DNA of 26,000 nucleotides from Adiantum capillus-veneris (GCA_014529385.2 CM043969.1:14193446-14219445); one strand, 5' to 3'; counted from the stretch's first letter, positions 10,503 to 22,312 are shown. Translations and numbers: made by a program. Notes: generated from the letters alone by a model not told the origin.

Positions 10503-13500
10503 CTACCCAGTATCCTTCCACTGAACCCGCTTCCTCTTGCCCTTCTTCTTCTTTGGTGCCTCAAAAGTCCCAGTGCCAGCATTTTCCTTCTGAATAAGTC
10601 TGTAAATGGCCTCTTGCTCCAGTTGATCCCGCCTTTCTGTGGTTATCTCAAATTCATAAGGTGTGAGGGCATTGTAAGTTTTGGTGTCGGGATCATATAA
10701 ACTGATATTGCCCTTAGTTAGACAGGTTCTGGCCAATTTATGACAATGCAAGGCTGTATGAATCCATCCTTGCGAGAGTGGTTGATTTGTCTTCAGTCTG
10801 GCTTCGAAGAGAATCTCTGCCATTTCTTTGTATTGTGGTCCCAGTCCTAGTTTGGCAGTGATATCCTTTTGAGGAATCTTGGAGGACTCCACGATCAGTT
10901 GAAGTAACTGATTTGTGATCTTCATTAATCCACGGAGATAGACCTTCCACTAACCCATACAGAGGTTGAACCTTTGCATTTCTCTCTGTAGATCCATGAC
11001 AGCATCCTTTTTTAGGGCATCATTGACAAGTGATTGCCAGGTTTTCCATTCCCTAGTGACTCGCTCATACCGGTCACAAAGTTCATTAGTGATGCTGAAG
11101 TAAGTGAGCCGATCTACTGGTTCTTGATGTTGATGATACAAGGCTGGGAAGAATCTTGGTAGCTCCGCCTCCTTGGCAGGTAAAGCATACAATAGTACTA
11201 GAGAATCAGGTACAAACTCCAAAAAATTGAGAACAGTTTGGTTCTCCTGATGCATCATCTTCCTAGTAATTTGGACCAACTGAAAGATTTTTCGAAGAGT
11301 AGTTGCATGTTCTCCTACTGACATTTGGGTTCCGGGTCCTTTACTACCGGGAGGCTGATCTTCAATGATGGCCTGCACCCTCTGATCCAAGAAACCTCTA
11401 GCAATTTGCATGTGAAGCAAGAGTTCTTTAAATTGAATCCTGACCTCCTTCATACATCTATATGTAGGTCTGTTTCCTAGCAGCAAATCCAGTTCAATAG
11501 CTATGGAGTGGTGATCTGCAGTAGACTGTCTCTGCCAATGTGAATTGACTGTCATATCATCAAAAGTCAATGTCCACTCATGTACCCTTTTCAGTAGTTG
11601 AATATTGCTGAGATGAACAGGTAGGTGACACAGCTCTTGATCATGAAAAGCAACCGACTTCCAGTGTTGAACCATCTCCCTGGCTCCTACATACAACCTT
11701 TGGAAGCATTCCAAATCAAAGATAAGAGTGTCATCCTCAAAATACTGTCTAGTAATATGAGCTTGTTGATGTCTTAATCTCTTATTCAGTGTGATGAGCT
11801 GTAAAGAGTGTTGTTCATCAGCTTCAAAATATTCAGTCATAGCTTTGGCTTTTCCTTTGATGTCGGCAATGTGCCGTGGCTGGTGCACTGGAGGTTCTCC
11901 AGTGTTTCCCTTAGTGTGTTGATCACTGCCTTGCTGCTGCTGATCATCCAACTGCTGGTCTTGCTGGTCCTGATCAGTACCTGGATTGCCTTTATTGGGT
12001 CCACTACCCCCAATTATAGGTGATCCTCCAGCTCTAGAGCCTGAGGGTGGGGAAGGAGGAGAATCATCATCATCATCAGGCTTGTCATCCCCTTCCTCCT
12101 CATGTTCTTCTTCCTAATCAGACTCCTCTTCGGTATCACCTTGCTTATGGATATGATCCATAATGGCTTGATTTACCAAAGCTGTATTATATTCAATGAT
12201 CTTATCTTGCAGATCACTTTGAATAGACTCAATGAGTGCCTTCAAATCATCCATATTCAGGGTTACTTTTCCTTGTGGCTTCAGGGTATCAGCAAGGTTA
12301 CTATATATGTATCTCTCTACAAGGGAATCCTTTAACACAGTGTGGGTGGTTAGCAGTTCTTTGAAATCTGCACCCTTCATACATAATAGAGTTGAAATCT
12401 GTCAGCATCTCTCAAAGCAACTTCCTTCTCTTCATTCAGTCGCCGATTTTTGGTTTCTAGTTTCAACATCTTTGTCTGCAGCTCCTTAAGTGTTCGAGTG
12501 GACTGATTCTTAGCAATAGCATTCCTGAGAGACTGATCAGCAATTTTTTTTTGAAGTTCCTGAATTTGACGTTGGCTACTTCCCAATCCTTCTTTTAGCC
12601 TAGCCACTTCTTCACTAGAAACTGATACATCCATCATCTATCCTAAGGAATGGACGATAGGGTTCCATGATGCTTGGATGATCGCCGAGCAGCCATCAAC
12701 TATTGTAGCTGAATCAGATTTAGCTCGCTCATAAACCATGATTGGAGCCGTATATGGTAATGTTGCAAAACCTGATTTTTGAAGTACTAATCTGCCTTTG
12801 AGAGGGTTATTCTGCAACTATTGCAACCAATCTTTCTTGACAATTGATAAAGCCAGCTTACTGAAAGGAGAGCTGGTGACCAAACTAGCAAGTGCTTTGC
12901 CCTTTCATTTGCCAGTATCAGCAGCCACTTGTTCAATGATTGTTATCTATTTAGTTGTTGCTTCTTGCTGGCTTTTTTCAGTGCTGACTACTGTTTGAGT
13001 CTGCTCTTTGGGCATTGCTAAAGTCTGGCCTTCAGAAGATTTTTCAGTGGGCAGGGGCTGAACCTAACTCTCAAGTTTCTTAAGTAGAGCAGTACTCTTT
13101 TCTACCAGAATCCTGGGTTCCTTTGAGCTACTGACCTCAGCTTGTGCGGCCTTCCTCTTCTGTCCAGTGATGGCCATTTGATTACTTGGGTCCTCTTAAT
13201 CTGAAGATAACTCCACATTGTTAGTTAATGAAATAGGCTTAGGATTCCAAGCCAGCTTTACCTGGGGAAAGGCCTCTGGAGCAGTAGCCCAGTACAAAAA
13301 CTGCCAGACATACCAAGCTTTGAATAGACTCTGTGACTTCAGCTTAGCAGTATGTTGTAAGACATTGTGAGATAAAATTTGGCATAGATTGATTTTGGCT
13401 TTATCATCCAACCTTTTTGCCAACAACATTGCAAACAGTTTCTCAAACCACATATGTCGGATTGTTTTTCAGACTGACAACTTCTACAATGAACCTATAG

Positions 13501-13931
13501 GCTGAGGGAACATCCAGTGCATCTACTGGAATCCTCTGCCCACCAGCCTTCCTTTTCTTTCCAGCTGCTTCATCTTTCTTAATAGCCAGACTAATCTGGT
13601 CTGCAGATGTTGTGATGGGCTTTTTCTCGTTGGGCAATCTGAAGGCATTAGCAATATCTTCAAGTGTCATTGTTATTTTAATTCCATTAACAGTGGCACT
13701 ACCTTCATCAGCATCAAAAGAATCGAGGACCTGTTTAATAATGGATGCATCAAAATCAACCTTCGTAGCGTGTACTACCACATGTAGATCCCATAATTGC
13801 AGCAGCAATTCTGCGTGATCATTAAACACATATCTGTGTATCTTGCTATATGGAATGAGTGGTAGGGAGGCCTGAATAGAAGTAATGACTGATGCAGTCT
13901 CATCCACTGTGTCCTGCATATTTTCTAACAT
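10503..13931 (-). pseudogene. Large extra ORF of the inner element, unknown function (about 1,143 codons)
   Basis: It starts at an ATG (13931). Open segments lie at 13931-13443, 13453-13196, 12637-12377, 12380-12114, 11951-10950 and 10925-10503. From 13453 to 12638 one frame is kept across stops at 13196 (TAA), 13064, 12947, 12818 and 12638 (TAG) and 12905 (TGA). After a frameshift near 12380 the next frame is kept across TAG at 12114 and 10950, to TAG at 10503. Another frameshift lies near 13450. Regions in order: a globular N-terminal domain with a VNGIKITMTLEDIANAFRLP segment, reminiscent of plant transposon-associated proteins; a basic, Ser/Lys-rich linker; a coiled coil (about 12620-12400); an acidic Asp/Glu and Gln-rich hinge (about 12115-11930); a helical 330-residue region; and a strongly basic C-terminus (KKKKGKRKR). 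No RT, RNase H, integrase or envelope-type signal or membrane segment is visible. An Athila/Tat-type extra ORF is possible by position. Confidence 0.75.
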
Positions 13932-14106
13932 TTAATTGTGACCTATACACTACGATGACTGTGAATGTGTAGAGGAAGAAGACTTATTTGTGTATCCTAA
14001 CCCGCAACGAGGTGTATCATGTAGTGTTAGATAGGGACAAGCAGAATCTATGACGAGGAGATTTCAGGTTGTAGTAGTGAAGAGTTCTTGGAGCTTCCTT
14101 CTTACC
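13932..14106 (-). other. Junction between truncated pol and the extra ORF
   Basis: RT similarity ends abruptly near 14107, and the extra ORF starts with ATG at 13931. The intervening 175 bp resembles neither. It probably contains the breakpoint of a deletion that removed RT, RNase H and integrase. Confidence 0.6.
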
Positions 14107-14268
14107 ATAGTTCGGATTCATTATTTACCTCTGCAGACGTACTGGTGTAGCATGTGGCTTTAGAGGTATTCTTTGTTGGCAAACCTCTGGATCTACACCT
14201 TTCAAATCATTATGTTCCCATGCAAATACATCTTTGTATTTCTGGAACATAAGTCTGGCTTTTTCCTT
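14107..14268 (-). pseudogene. Reverse transcriptase N-terminal stub
   Basis: A reading frame encodes KYKDVFAWEHNDLKGVDPE, QRIPL and a final MNPNY. This is the typical lead-in to the Ty3/gypsy RT domain (YKDVFAW...DLKG, then proline-flanked MNP). An in-frame stop separates PVRLQR from MNPNY. The similarity stops just there; none of the downstream RT motifs, such as the catalytic DD, is present. Its context between protease and extra ORF shows that pol was truncated rather than never present. Confidence 0.75.
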
Positions 14269-14827
14269 CATTTTTAGGTTCAGATGCTTATTCACAGTGA
14301 TTAATCAAAAAATTTCTTTAGAACCCAAATTCTACTCTTCAATCTCTTGATCATCTAGGAGCAGCCAATTCAGGCCACCTCCCTTCCTTTTGGCTTGTGA
14401 CTCCGCAACATAATCCTTGAAAAGATCTGTTAGTTTTGGATTCTCATTGTAAACTCCAGTAACCGCTTCACTGTCACTGGTGTACTAAAATCTGAATATC
14501 CCTCTTTGAAGTCAGATGGTTCCTCTGGCCGGCTAGACAGCTGAACTGGTCTCTCTCTAGGATTCAGTTCAATGAACTGATCTAGAAACTGCTTTCTCTA
14601 TTTCTCATCTTAAGCCTTGTCGAATAACACTACATTCAAGTTGATTTCAGCTAACAAAAAAATGTTCATGGCTGCAAGTATCCGTTCAATCTTCTTAACC
14701 CCATAATTTTGGCAAAGTTCCTCAGGTTGAAGTGCTTTCTTCCAGCTTCTGGTGTTATTTGTTTGGAGCTCGATTCTCCTACTGGTTCCCTGAATGGTTA
14801 TGGTCTGATTCACATAATCATGAACAG

Positions 14828-15330
14828 CCTACGCCATCCGAAGCCATGGTCATCCCAACATACCATATGCTCCTTGGACATCGAGTACCAGAAAGCTGGT
14901 TTTGAATTTCTCTTTAGCCACTCTAGTTTGCATATTCTCGATCATACCAGTTTAGTGAACAACTCTTGATCAGTCATTCTAACCTTAAAGTGTGCTGGCT
15001 TTAAATCAGTGATACCAAGCCTTTGTTGAAGATGTGCCCCCATAATATTCACACGTGCCCCTCCATCCATTATAACATCAGATAGCAGCTCCCATTGTTT
15101 CCTGACCTTGTAATCCACCTGGATTACTGGCACCTCATCATCTCTGACAACCGACAATTCAACCGCTCTTGTATCAGCTTCAGCTTTTCTCCGATGTTTG
15201 ATAACTTTGCTGCTTCAGGCAAAGTCTTCCTGATATCATCTAATTCGATCGTCAATTTTTGAATTCTTTCACAGATTTTGACATAGATCTCTTCTCTCTC
15301 CTTGTCAAAATTATCATCAAAACTCAAGGA
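14828..15330 (-). pseudogene. Retropepsin (aspartic protease) of the inner element
   Basis: The minus strand has DVIMDGGARVNIM (catalytic Asp codon at 15065-15067), followed by a helical QQRLGI segment and, in another frame around 14875-14828, a GAYGMLGWPWLRM stretch. That stretch matches the C-terminal flap region of plant Ty3 proteases (usually LLGRPWL). The active site reads D-G-G instead of the classical D-T/S-G, a variant seen in plant Ty3 lineages. A coil-forming segment (15327-15124, other frame) leads into it. Several frame changes and stops make it non-functional. The protease would cleave Gag and Pol during particle maturation. Confidence 0.75.
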
Positions 15331-15779
15331 ATCGGGATTATCTTCACATTTCCAATCCTCTATTCTAGTGTCTGTAATGAGCCTTGACTAAAACTGAGAA
15401 AGACATCGTGCTTTCCCCCGTTCATTGTTTTCTATTGCATCAAATCTAATTTGACCTGCCCTAGATCATTCCCCAATCCTTGCACTGCAGTAAGCATGGT
15501 CTCAAAGATTCCAGATCCTGATTGATCTAGCTGTCTTTTCTCAGAAGACGGGGATGGTATCTTCTGAATAACACAAGCATCAAAACTCTCTTGCTGTTCT
15601 GGTAGCTTTTTAGCTAGATCCTCTGTGATCTTAGCTGCTAGTTCTCGCTGCTCTTGCCATTCATCAACTACCTTCTCCTTGCCCTTAACCTTCCAGACTT
15701 CTCTCTATTGAGTCCATTTACTGGTTTCAGGAATGACTAGTTTCACATGCTCATCTGGAAGTTATTCAATAATCACCCC

Positions 15780-17334
15780 TTACCTGCAAGTGACTGCCCG
15801 TGCTAGAACTGATTCTGGTGCTTTTGCCTCAGTAGCCTCAGTGATGGGTGCATCTGGACATTGAGCTGCAAAAGTGTCCATATTTTCCACAACTATAGCA
15901 GTTAAGACTTCGCTTTTGGAAATTGCCACGACCTCGGCCTCGGCCAGTACCCCCTTGGTATCTGTCGTGCCCAGTACCAGTCCCATTGGTACCTGAATTT
16001 TCCTCTTTAGGTCCACAGGTCGTCTCTACCTTAGCTGATTTAGCATTTGCTAATGCAATTAAAGATAGAACCTTACCTTTCTTGAAATGATGGATTCGAA
16101 TGCCACAGTTATTCCACTGATAGCCATACGCTTTGTAGTACGTGCACTGTGGGCATTCGTTAGAAACATGGAGCACCAGGTTTCCATCTTCCTGACTTGT
16201 GGTCTGGTCTGGCTGATTTCAGTAATCTGCCTGGCCATTTCGTCGATTTTCCGAGACCAAGACCCTTTCTTAGCCTTGTCCTTGCTCTTTTCGTATGAAC
16301 CACTATCAGAACTGTTGGAAGTCTCATTGGAGTTGGAATTATTTGTAGAAGATCTACTACTGCTAGACCTCTGCTTCTTATGGCTTCGCTCCTTCTTGGC
16401 TTGCTGCTCAAGCTTCATAGCTCTCTGCACCAAGTCATTAAACTTCTTTGTGGGTGCAGGTACCTCTTGCTCTCTCAGATTCTTGCTGCAAAATCCATTC
16501 AGAAACCATGCATGCAATCTTTTTTCTGAAGGTGGTTCTTGCAGCTTCCTGGTCAACTCTTTGATATTTTCCACATAGCTTCTTACAGACAATTTTCCTT
16601 GCTTGATCTTGTCCAGCTCAGGGAGAATGTATTCATTGCCTCTATTGTCTGGGTATTCAAGCCTGAAAGCCTTGATCAATTTATTATAAGACGTGAGCTA
16701 GCATGCTGGATAGTGGTAATACCATTTTCGTGTGGCATACTTCAGTGTTTGAGGAAAATACTCTCCCCAGTCATCTTCATCAATATACTTTAATTCAGCA
16801 TATTGCTCAAAGGCTTGAATGTGGACATCAAGATCGTCTTTTTTTTTCACCTTTGAAAACTGGAAAAGAGATCTTTAAAGAAATAGTGTAGGCATGCCTG
16901 TCTGTATCATCTCTGGTTCCTCTAGTCTTGGTAGCCTGACTGCGTCTGGATGACTTCCTGTAATGATCAGTGTTGGCATCCCTGTGACCTTCATTTTTAT
17001 TTTCACTCTCAGTTTCTATCTTGGCCTTCCTGTTTGTACTATGATGACTGCCTTTGCTACCCTTGGCCTCAGCTGTCTTGTGTGTGGACCTATAACCTTG
17101 AGTCCTGGTTCTACGTTCCTCACGCTCAACCCTCCTCCTCATTGAGTGACTGGAATGTTGAGAGTCTCAGGCCTCTTCAGCATTACTCTGCTCCTCCTGA
17201 GCCTCAGTCTCACTCTTGGGGTCCCTCTCAGTATCAGACTCTCTTGCTGACACTTCTAGAATAGAGTCGACTCGTGTGGCATAAGTGCAAAACCGGGTTG
17301 ATGATTTTCCACCACGACTGACTCTTGGAGGCAT
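15780..17334 (-). pseudogene. gag of the inner element, with split zinc knuckle
   Basis: ATG at 17334 starts a charged N-terminus. The frame is broken by TGA at 17167, a frameshift at an A9 run (T9 on the plus strand, 16839-16847), TAG at 16698, a frameshift near 16180, and a frameshift at a T4 run (15870-15873 on plus). The middle (about 16800-16450) has the helical Retrotrans_gag pattern (EYPDNRGNEYILPELDKIKQ, SVRSYVENIKELTRKLQ, HAWFLNGF). A Ser/Lys-rich linker follows, then a Cys/His motif (CPQC), a Gly/Arg-rich stretch and the zinc knuckle. In the knuckle the first two Cys and the His (15900-15874) are in one frame and the last Cys (15858-15860) in the next. Gag forms the particle and binds RNA; this copy cannot. 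Confidence 0.85.
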
Positions 17335-17379
17335 GTTTGTAGCTAAGAATTCTAACTGGGAGACAGATCTTGTTGGTCT

Positions 17380-17415
17380 AAGAGCAATCAGCTCTAGCCA
17401 CCATGATCACTAAAA
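17380..17415 (-). other. Leader of inner element, primer site not canonical
   Basis: After the 5' LTR end at 17416 the minus strand reads TTTTAGTGATCATGGTGGCT. A TGG occurs 12 bases in and only loosely resembles an initiator-Met primer site. Either the site has decayed or another tRNA primed this family. Confidence 0.4.
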
Positions 17416-17907
17416 TGGAACGAGAGGTGGCCTCTTCAGCCAGCTATTCCAGTGTTAGAGTTGAGAGCTACTGATTATCTAGGCAGTTCAGTTAGTGAGG
17501 ACTGGAATTAAGTAATGAATTGAAACAGAGAACTGAACTGGAATAATGTACTGAAATGGAAGACACAAACTGGAAGACTGGGAATGGTATTATAGATTCA
17601 GATCAGTAGTACAAAGATAATCAGTACAATGTACAACAAGCTTAAGCTCAGATGAAGTCTGAGGATTGATTACAGGAGTAAGTGATTACAGAGTTGAAAG
17701 CCAAAAGCTTATGAAGCTAGAAGTTTAGAAGCAAAAGCCCGTAAACCAAAAGTCAAAAAAAGCATGGGATACAGTGTAGCGGCTCCTATTTATAGGCTTA
17801 TAGAGTTATTGTGGTAACTACTATAATTACTATTAGTGTAGTTGTTCCCGTTGGTCAGCCTTCTCAGAAGCAGTTCCCGCCTGCTGGGACTGTCCTCGCC
17901 TTCTACA
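17416..17907 (-). repeat. Inner element 5' LTR
   Basis: 492 bp; on the minus strand it starts TGTAGAAGGCGAGG and ends TCCA. It differs from the 3' LTR at about 50 sites, mostly transitions, plus small indels. Confidence 0.95.
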
Positions 17908-17912
17908 AGCAT
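17908..17912 (+). repeat. Target site duplication of inner element, right
   Basis: AGCAT immediately after the LTR, identical to 9714-9718. Confidence 0.93.
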
Positions 17913-18894
17913 CACAATCGCCATAAGCATTTGCAAGTATAATCATGGATATACAGGTTCGGATCTGTTTTTGCTAAATGCATGCACACTAGGTGTTATG
18001 GACCCTAGTGTTTAGCAAAGGTTGATTTGGAGTAGCATGCATATTCATCACATTAGTTGCTTATGAAACATTTTGCACTCTATGGTGTAGTATCTCTATG
18101 AGATTACTTTGGATCTACCAATCACCAATAGAGGTCATGGCCCGGTTTGGGTTGCAGATCTTTTAAGTTAACCAAGATGGTTATTCATAACATTGTTAAT
18201 TTCTCAGCAATGTTGTAAGGAACTATGATCCCTTTTTACCAGTCATCTGGGAAGACTGTTTGTAAACGGTTGGAAAAACATACCTTAATATTGTCAGTAT
18301 CCAAAGAGGATAGACAGATTATAAAGTGTAATATTGTGCTAAAGGATATGTGAAGTGCATACGTTAGCACCAAGCAATTCAGTTAGAAAGCATGTATTTC
18401 TCTAGTTGGAGTTTGCTTACCATTAGATAATCATGTTTGCGACTAGGTTTAGTCTCTTCATTCATAAGTTAGGTCCTCAACCTTGAACACTAGTTACGAT
18501 GGGGTTGTTTACTGATACGAGAAGATAACAAGTCAAGGACTTAGGCTTGGTTGATGAGTTACATTAGCATGTTACTTTCATGGAAAGTGAAAAGTGGTAC
18601 TCTTTGGAGTACAACTTTGTTGTGATAACTTGGTTAGCATGCTCATGTGTTCTAAATGGAGTCTACACACTATGTTGGATATAGGCCGGCTATACAATAC
18701 GGTTGCAAAGGGACAACAATGTGAACAATCAAGATGTTAGTGTTGGTTTCATTGAACCTCCTTCTAAACTGTATTCCGATGAAACAACCAATTGGATCCA
18801 TGAAGGATGCCACTATGGAAAACATTAGTGCTCTTATGAAGAAATAACCACTTTTGTTTTCGAGGATAAAAACGCTTCTCCAAGGGGGGAGTAA
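17913..18894 (+). other. Outer element interior, 3' part
   Basis: About 1 kb between the inner element and the outer 3' LTR. No ORF of note. A short open stretch near 18852-18893 ends at a TAA overlapping the purine-rich sequence before the LTR. That is where a pol frame would end in a complete relative, but I cannot recognise pol sequence upstream. Confidence 0.55.
18882..18890 (+). other. Polypurine tract of outer element
   Basis: AAGGGGGGA, four bases before the 3' LTR start at 18895. Purine-rich, with the right place and strand to prime plus-strand synthesis. Confidence 0.65.
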
Positions 18895-19034
18895 TCTCAG
18901 GCCTAGGGTAGGACCGGGCAGGCCAAGGGCCAAGACGGAGACATGCAGTCAAGAGGGCCCTATTATTAGTAAGGCAAGGCCTTTATAGGGCATGGCTGGG
19001 TGGAGAGTTGCATGCTCCAGTTCCCAGTCTTACA
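18895..19034 (+). repeat. Outer element 3' LTR (140 bp)
   Basis: It starts TCTCAGG (the expected G of TG is C here) and ends CTTACA. It has the same length as the 5' LTR at 7486-7625 and about 16 differences from it. Confidence 0.8.
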
Positions 19035-19039
19035 GACGG

Positions 19040-20545
19040 AGTTGCCATTGCGACTCATATCCCAACATCTTAAGGTCCAAAAACCGCCAAGGTACACAAA
19101 GCCAAACCTGCACATTGCATTAGTAATGGCCATGGGTCTTTCAAAGCAAAGAATGATTCCTTGTGACTTGGAAACTTACATACTTGAAAATCTAGTTGAC
19201 ACCAACCTCAAAAGCAGTGAAAAGAACAGAACTTACATGAACGGAGGTCCAATGCTAACTAGAATTGCCTACCAACCACTTGGGATGATAGACCAATTGC
19301 CACAAGCTGAGTCTCAGCTCGAGTCTCAGCTCAACCTCCTACATAAGTAAAAGCATGCAGTCAAACCATTGGTGGGGCCCTCAGTGGCTCAAGGGGCAAA
19401 GAAACTAAGAGGACAAACCTCTCAAAGAAAAACATCTGATAGTGAAGAAGCACAATCGAATAATAACCTTAGCGGGGAAATCAAACCAAAAAGCAGAGAC
19501 ACGCCTTCAAAATTTCAGACCTCAGATGATGAAGGAGATGACAAAGAGGAGAAAGAGTTTACTCTTCGTCGAGTGCAGGTTAAACGCAACTCCGTAGAAC
19601 AAATAGTTCACAAATCCCTATTTCTCAGACCTAAAGATCCATGGAAGAATCTCAATAAGAGAAGAACAACGAGATAAAGTAGCTTAGGAGAAGAAAAATC
19701 TAGGAGAAAATGCAGATGATGAGGGAGATGATGATCAATATAGACCATTGGAGCAACGAAAGGTAGAAAGACTTGAAAAGATAAAATAGTACAAGAGGAG
19801 GATATCCATGGCTAATGAGGAGCTTATGGGCACCATGCAGCAACGCATCCACAATGAGCTTAAGCAAAAAGCTACACAAAGAGCACAAGAGGAGTCCAGG
19901 AAGCAAAAAATTGATGATTTCAAATCATTGAACGACTCCTCTCAATCTCAAAACAAGGACATGGGTGAAGAAGAACAACCAAGGGAGGAGACTGGTGTCG
20001 AACCTCTAGAAATTCACACGGAAATTGTGCCACCCCTCTCCACCAAGCCAACCACCCCTCCTGCTTCTCAACAATCCACTTACAAGGCAGGAAAGCAAAA
20101 CACATAGCTAAAGCAATTGCCGCGGGTGCAACCCCTTACAAAAGATAAAGAAAAGGAAAACAAGGCGGAAGAACCGGAGAAAAAGGAGCAGAATTATCCT
20201 CCAAATTAAAAGCAATAACAAGAAAAGTCTAGGGAAGCGCCAAAGGTCGAAGATCTAGAACCTGGCACCTCCAATAGACCAAACACATCATAAATAAGAC
20301 CAATGTCTCCTCGCACGAGGGCAATTATTGAGGGTGGAGAACATCTCATCCAATCTTTTGACATTGATGAACACTTAGAGCATGTCAAGCTACAATTCCA
20401 ATGTCAAAAGGCTATTAATAACCTCTGACAATTGGATTTGGAAGTACCCAAGTTGGCAAAGCAAGCTCCCTCTCTCATGAGAGCTCAAGAGGTGACCATC
20501 ACGCCCAAGCACTTGGCTATGGATGAAAATCCAAGCAAGTAAAAC
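19040..20545 (+). pseudogene. Degenerate ORF of unknown function, part 2 (downstream of the outer element)
   Basis: The codon phase at 7485 resumes here (LPLRLISQHLKVQ..., HIALVMAMGLSKQR, DLETYILENLVDTNL). The frame runs to TAA at 19348 and carries on in the same frame to 19677. After a frameshift it is open at 19808-20107, then decayed to about 20541. The first part is globular. The second is highly charged, with Lys/Glu/Asp/Ser/Gln-rich stretches (SDDEGDDKEEKEF) and few hydrophobics, typical of a disordered tail. I do not recognise the family. The length and architecture resemble non-enzymatic ORFs carried by plant transposable elements. Six or more stops show it is not functional. Confidence 0.5.
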
Positions 20546-22202
20546 TTTTTTCTTCATCATCTTCTACTACTCTATTATGCTAAGCTATGCTAAGAGCTTG
20601 CCTATGGAGTAAGCGCTTGAAAAATACTTCTTTCACCCTCATCTTCCTCTTACCTCACAATGCTTTCTCCATGCTAGGGTGTTTAGGGCTTGGGAAGAAG
20701 GGTTACACCATGGAATCTTGAAGAACACCATCTTCTTGATTTGAGGAAAGCTCTACAAGAGCACAAGTTGTGTTGTAATCAAAGCTCTCTTCGAGAGAGA
20801 ATTATAATACAAAGACACTTTGGAGGGGGACACCGACTCCAAGAAAATCCGATCCTCATTACATTGCCAATCTTAATTGTGGTATTCTCTTTAAACTATG
20901 TGCATGATTTTTAAGTTCTAATGTGTAAATGTGTAAAGAAATCAACTCAACACAATCTTTAGTCTCCTCAATAGAATTATTTTAAGAAAAACTCTCTCCT
21001 TTCTTAAGCTAAAATTCTGATGAATCTAAAGTAAGTACTAGATTCTATGACATTTCAAACATAAAAAACCCCTCTTGCTAAACTAACATGATTATACAGT
21101 GGACCCCTTGGGTGCTCTCTTGGTTGTGTATGTGTGCGTGCTTGCAAGAGCTCCAACTTTCTCCTTCTCTATCTCTTTACAACACACATACAGTTTCTCT
21201 CCATTTCATGTTGCAAACTTTTGATAGACAATAATATTAGTACTCATATTATTATATACATTTCCTTGTAGATATGATAAAGGGTGATCTCACAACAAGC
21301 TATACTTGCAATACTTGCATCATATAATAACTCTCCTTTCAAAATCAAGGACTACTAAAAATGCATTAAACACCCACCAAAAGAAATCATTTCACTCGCT
21401 CTTGCATAGGAGCTTTGCAACTTGATACAAGTGAAGGTAGACTATAGCCACTAGCTCCTAGTTGAGCTAAGAAGGTAAAACCACAAGCTGGTTTGCAATC
21501 CTTTCAATTCAAGGTGACAGACCGATGAGTCACAACCAAGGTTGCATGCATATGTTCTGGGCTTACCACACTTACCCATCGGTGGAACACTCCAAAATTT
21601 ACCAATGAGTGAGAGAGTAGTGACTAATGACTCTTGCGTTTCAAGAAAAAGTGAAGTATTCTATTTGTGGAGTGTGAAACGGTACCATGGACAAGTGCAC
21701 CCACTATGCAAACTCTTTGTGGAGAAGTGCACCCACTAGTCTATCCTTGAAGGGCTTGATTAAGGAGTACCTTTCCTTGTGTAGGACTTGATTTTTAGCA
21801 CCCTTTCTTGAGGAAGGACTTTGTGTCTGACTTTCCCTCATTGGGAAGAGCTACATACATGCTGACTATTGTGTGTAGGTGAAATATAAAAGGAAGGGTT
21901 GTGATTTTCACCCTTGAATCATTGTCTACTACATGCAAGATTTTAAGACTTGCTTCAACAACAAGGAGCGATAAAAGTGCAATGACACAAGCAAATAGTC
22001 TATAGATGTCCTTCATTGAAACGACAACCAAAGCTGTGCAAGCATGCTATCAAAAGACCTAACCACATGCAACAATAGCCCCCTCATGGTTAAGTATATC
22101 AAAATGGTGTGTCCAAATTAGGATGAGAATGTGGGAAGAAGTGTGTGAAGCTAGAGCACGGGATATGTCAACCGAAACAAGTCAAAAGTAACTTTGCCAA
22201 CG
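20546..22202. other. Intergenic DNA, no gene recognised
   Basis: Short open frames on both strands lack any family signature. Composition is mixed, with CT-rich patches and no long repeats visible. Confidence 0.55.
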
Positions 22203-22217
22203 CCCCCCCCCCCCCCC
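22203..22217 (+). repeat. Poly-C tract, 15 nt
   Basis: Fifteen C at the left outer end of the inverted-repeat element. Confidence 0.9.
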
Positions 22218-22312
22218 TCGTCACTATATGGCACGACCCTATGGCTCAGAGGGGATCTAGGACCCAAATTTGGGGGAGCGAGGTGGCTTTAATCTCAGTC
22301 GTCGGATCATGC

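Larger units (their letters stand above)
9719..17907 (-). mobile_element. Inner non-autonomous LTR retrotransposon (Ty3-like), minus strand
   Basis: The element is complete by structure: LTRs of 491 and 492 bp starting TG and ending CA, perfect 5-bp target duplication AGCAT, and a 17-nt polypurine tract adjoining the 3' LTR. Its coding order on the minus strand is gag with a zinc knuckle, retropepsin, the first residues of reverse transcriptase, then a 1,143-codon extra ORF. The catalytic RT core, RNase H and integrase are absent, so it needed a partner element to move. The LTRs differ at about 10% of sites by eye, mainly by transitions. At a commonly assumed plant rate near 1.3e-8 per site per year this suggests a few million years since insertion. 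All frames are now broken. Confidence 0.93.

Noticed and set aside
10950-16578. Plus-strand ORFs opposite the inner element coding regions
   Set aside because: Shadows of the minus-strand gag and extra-ORF frames; hydrophobic, unstructured composition and no motifs.
17380-17415. A canonical primer binding site for the inner element
   Set aside because: The only TGG-led match is 12 bases from the LTR and poorly matched, so it was kept only as a weak note.
18852-18893. End of a pol gene in the outer element
   Set aside because: A short open stretch ends at the right place, but no integrase or RT motif could be found upstream.
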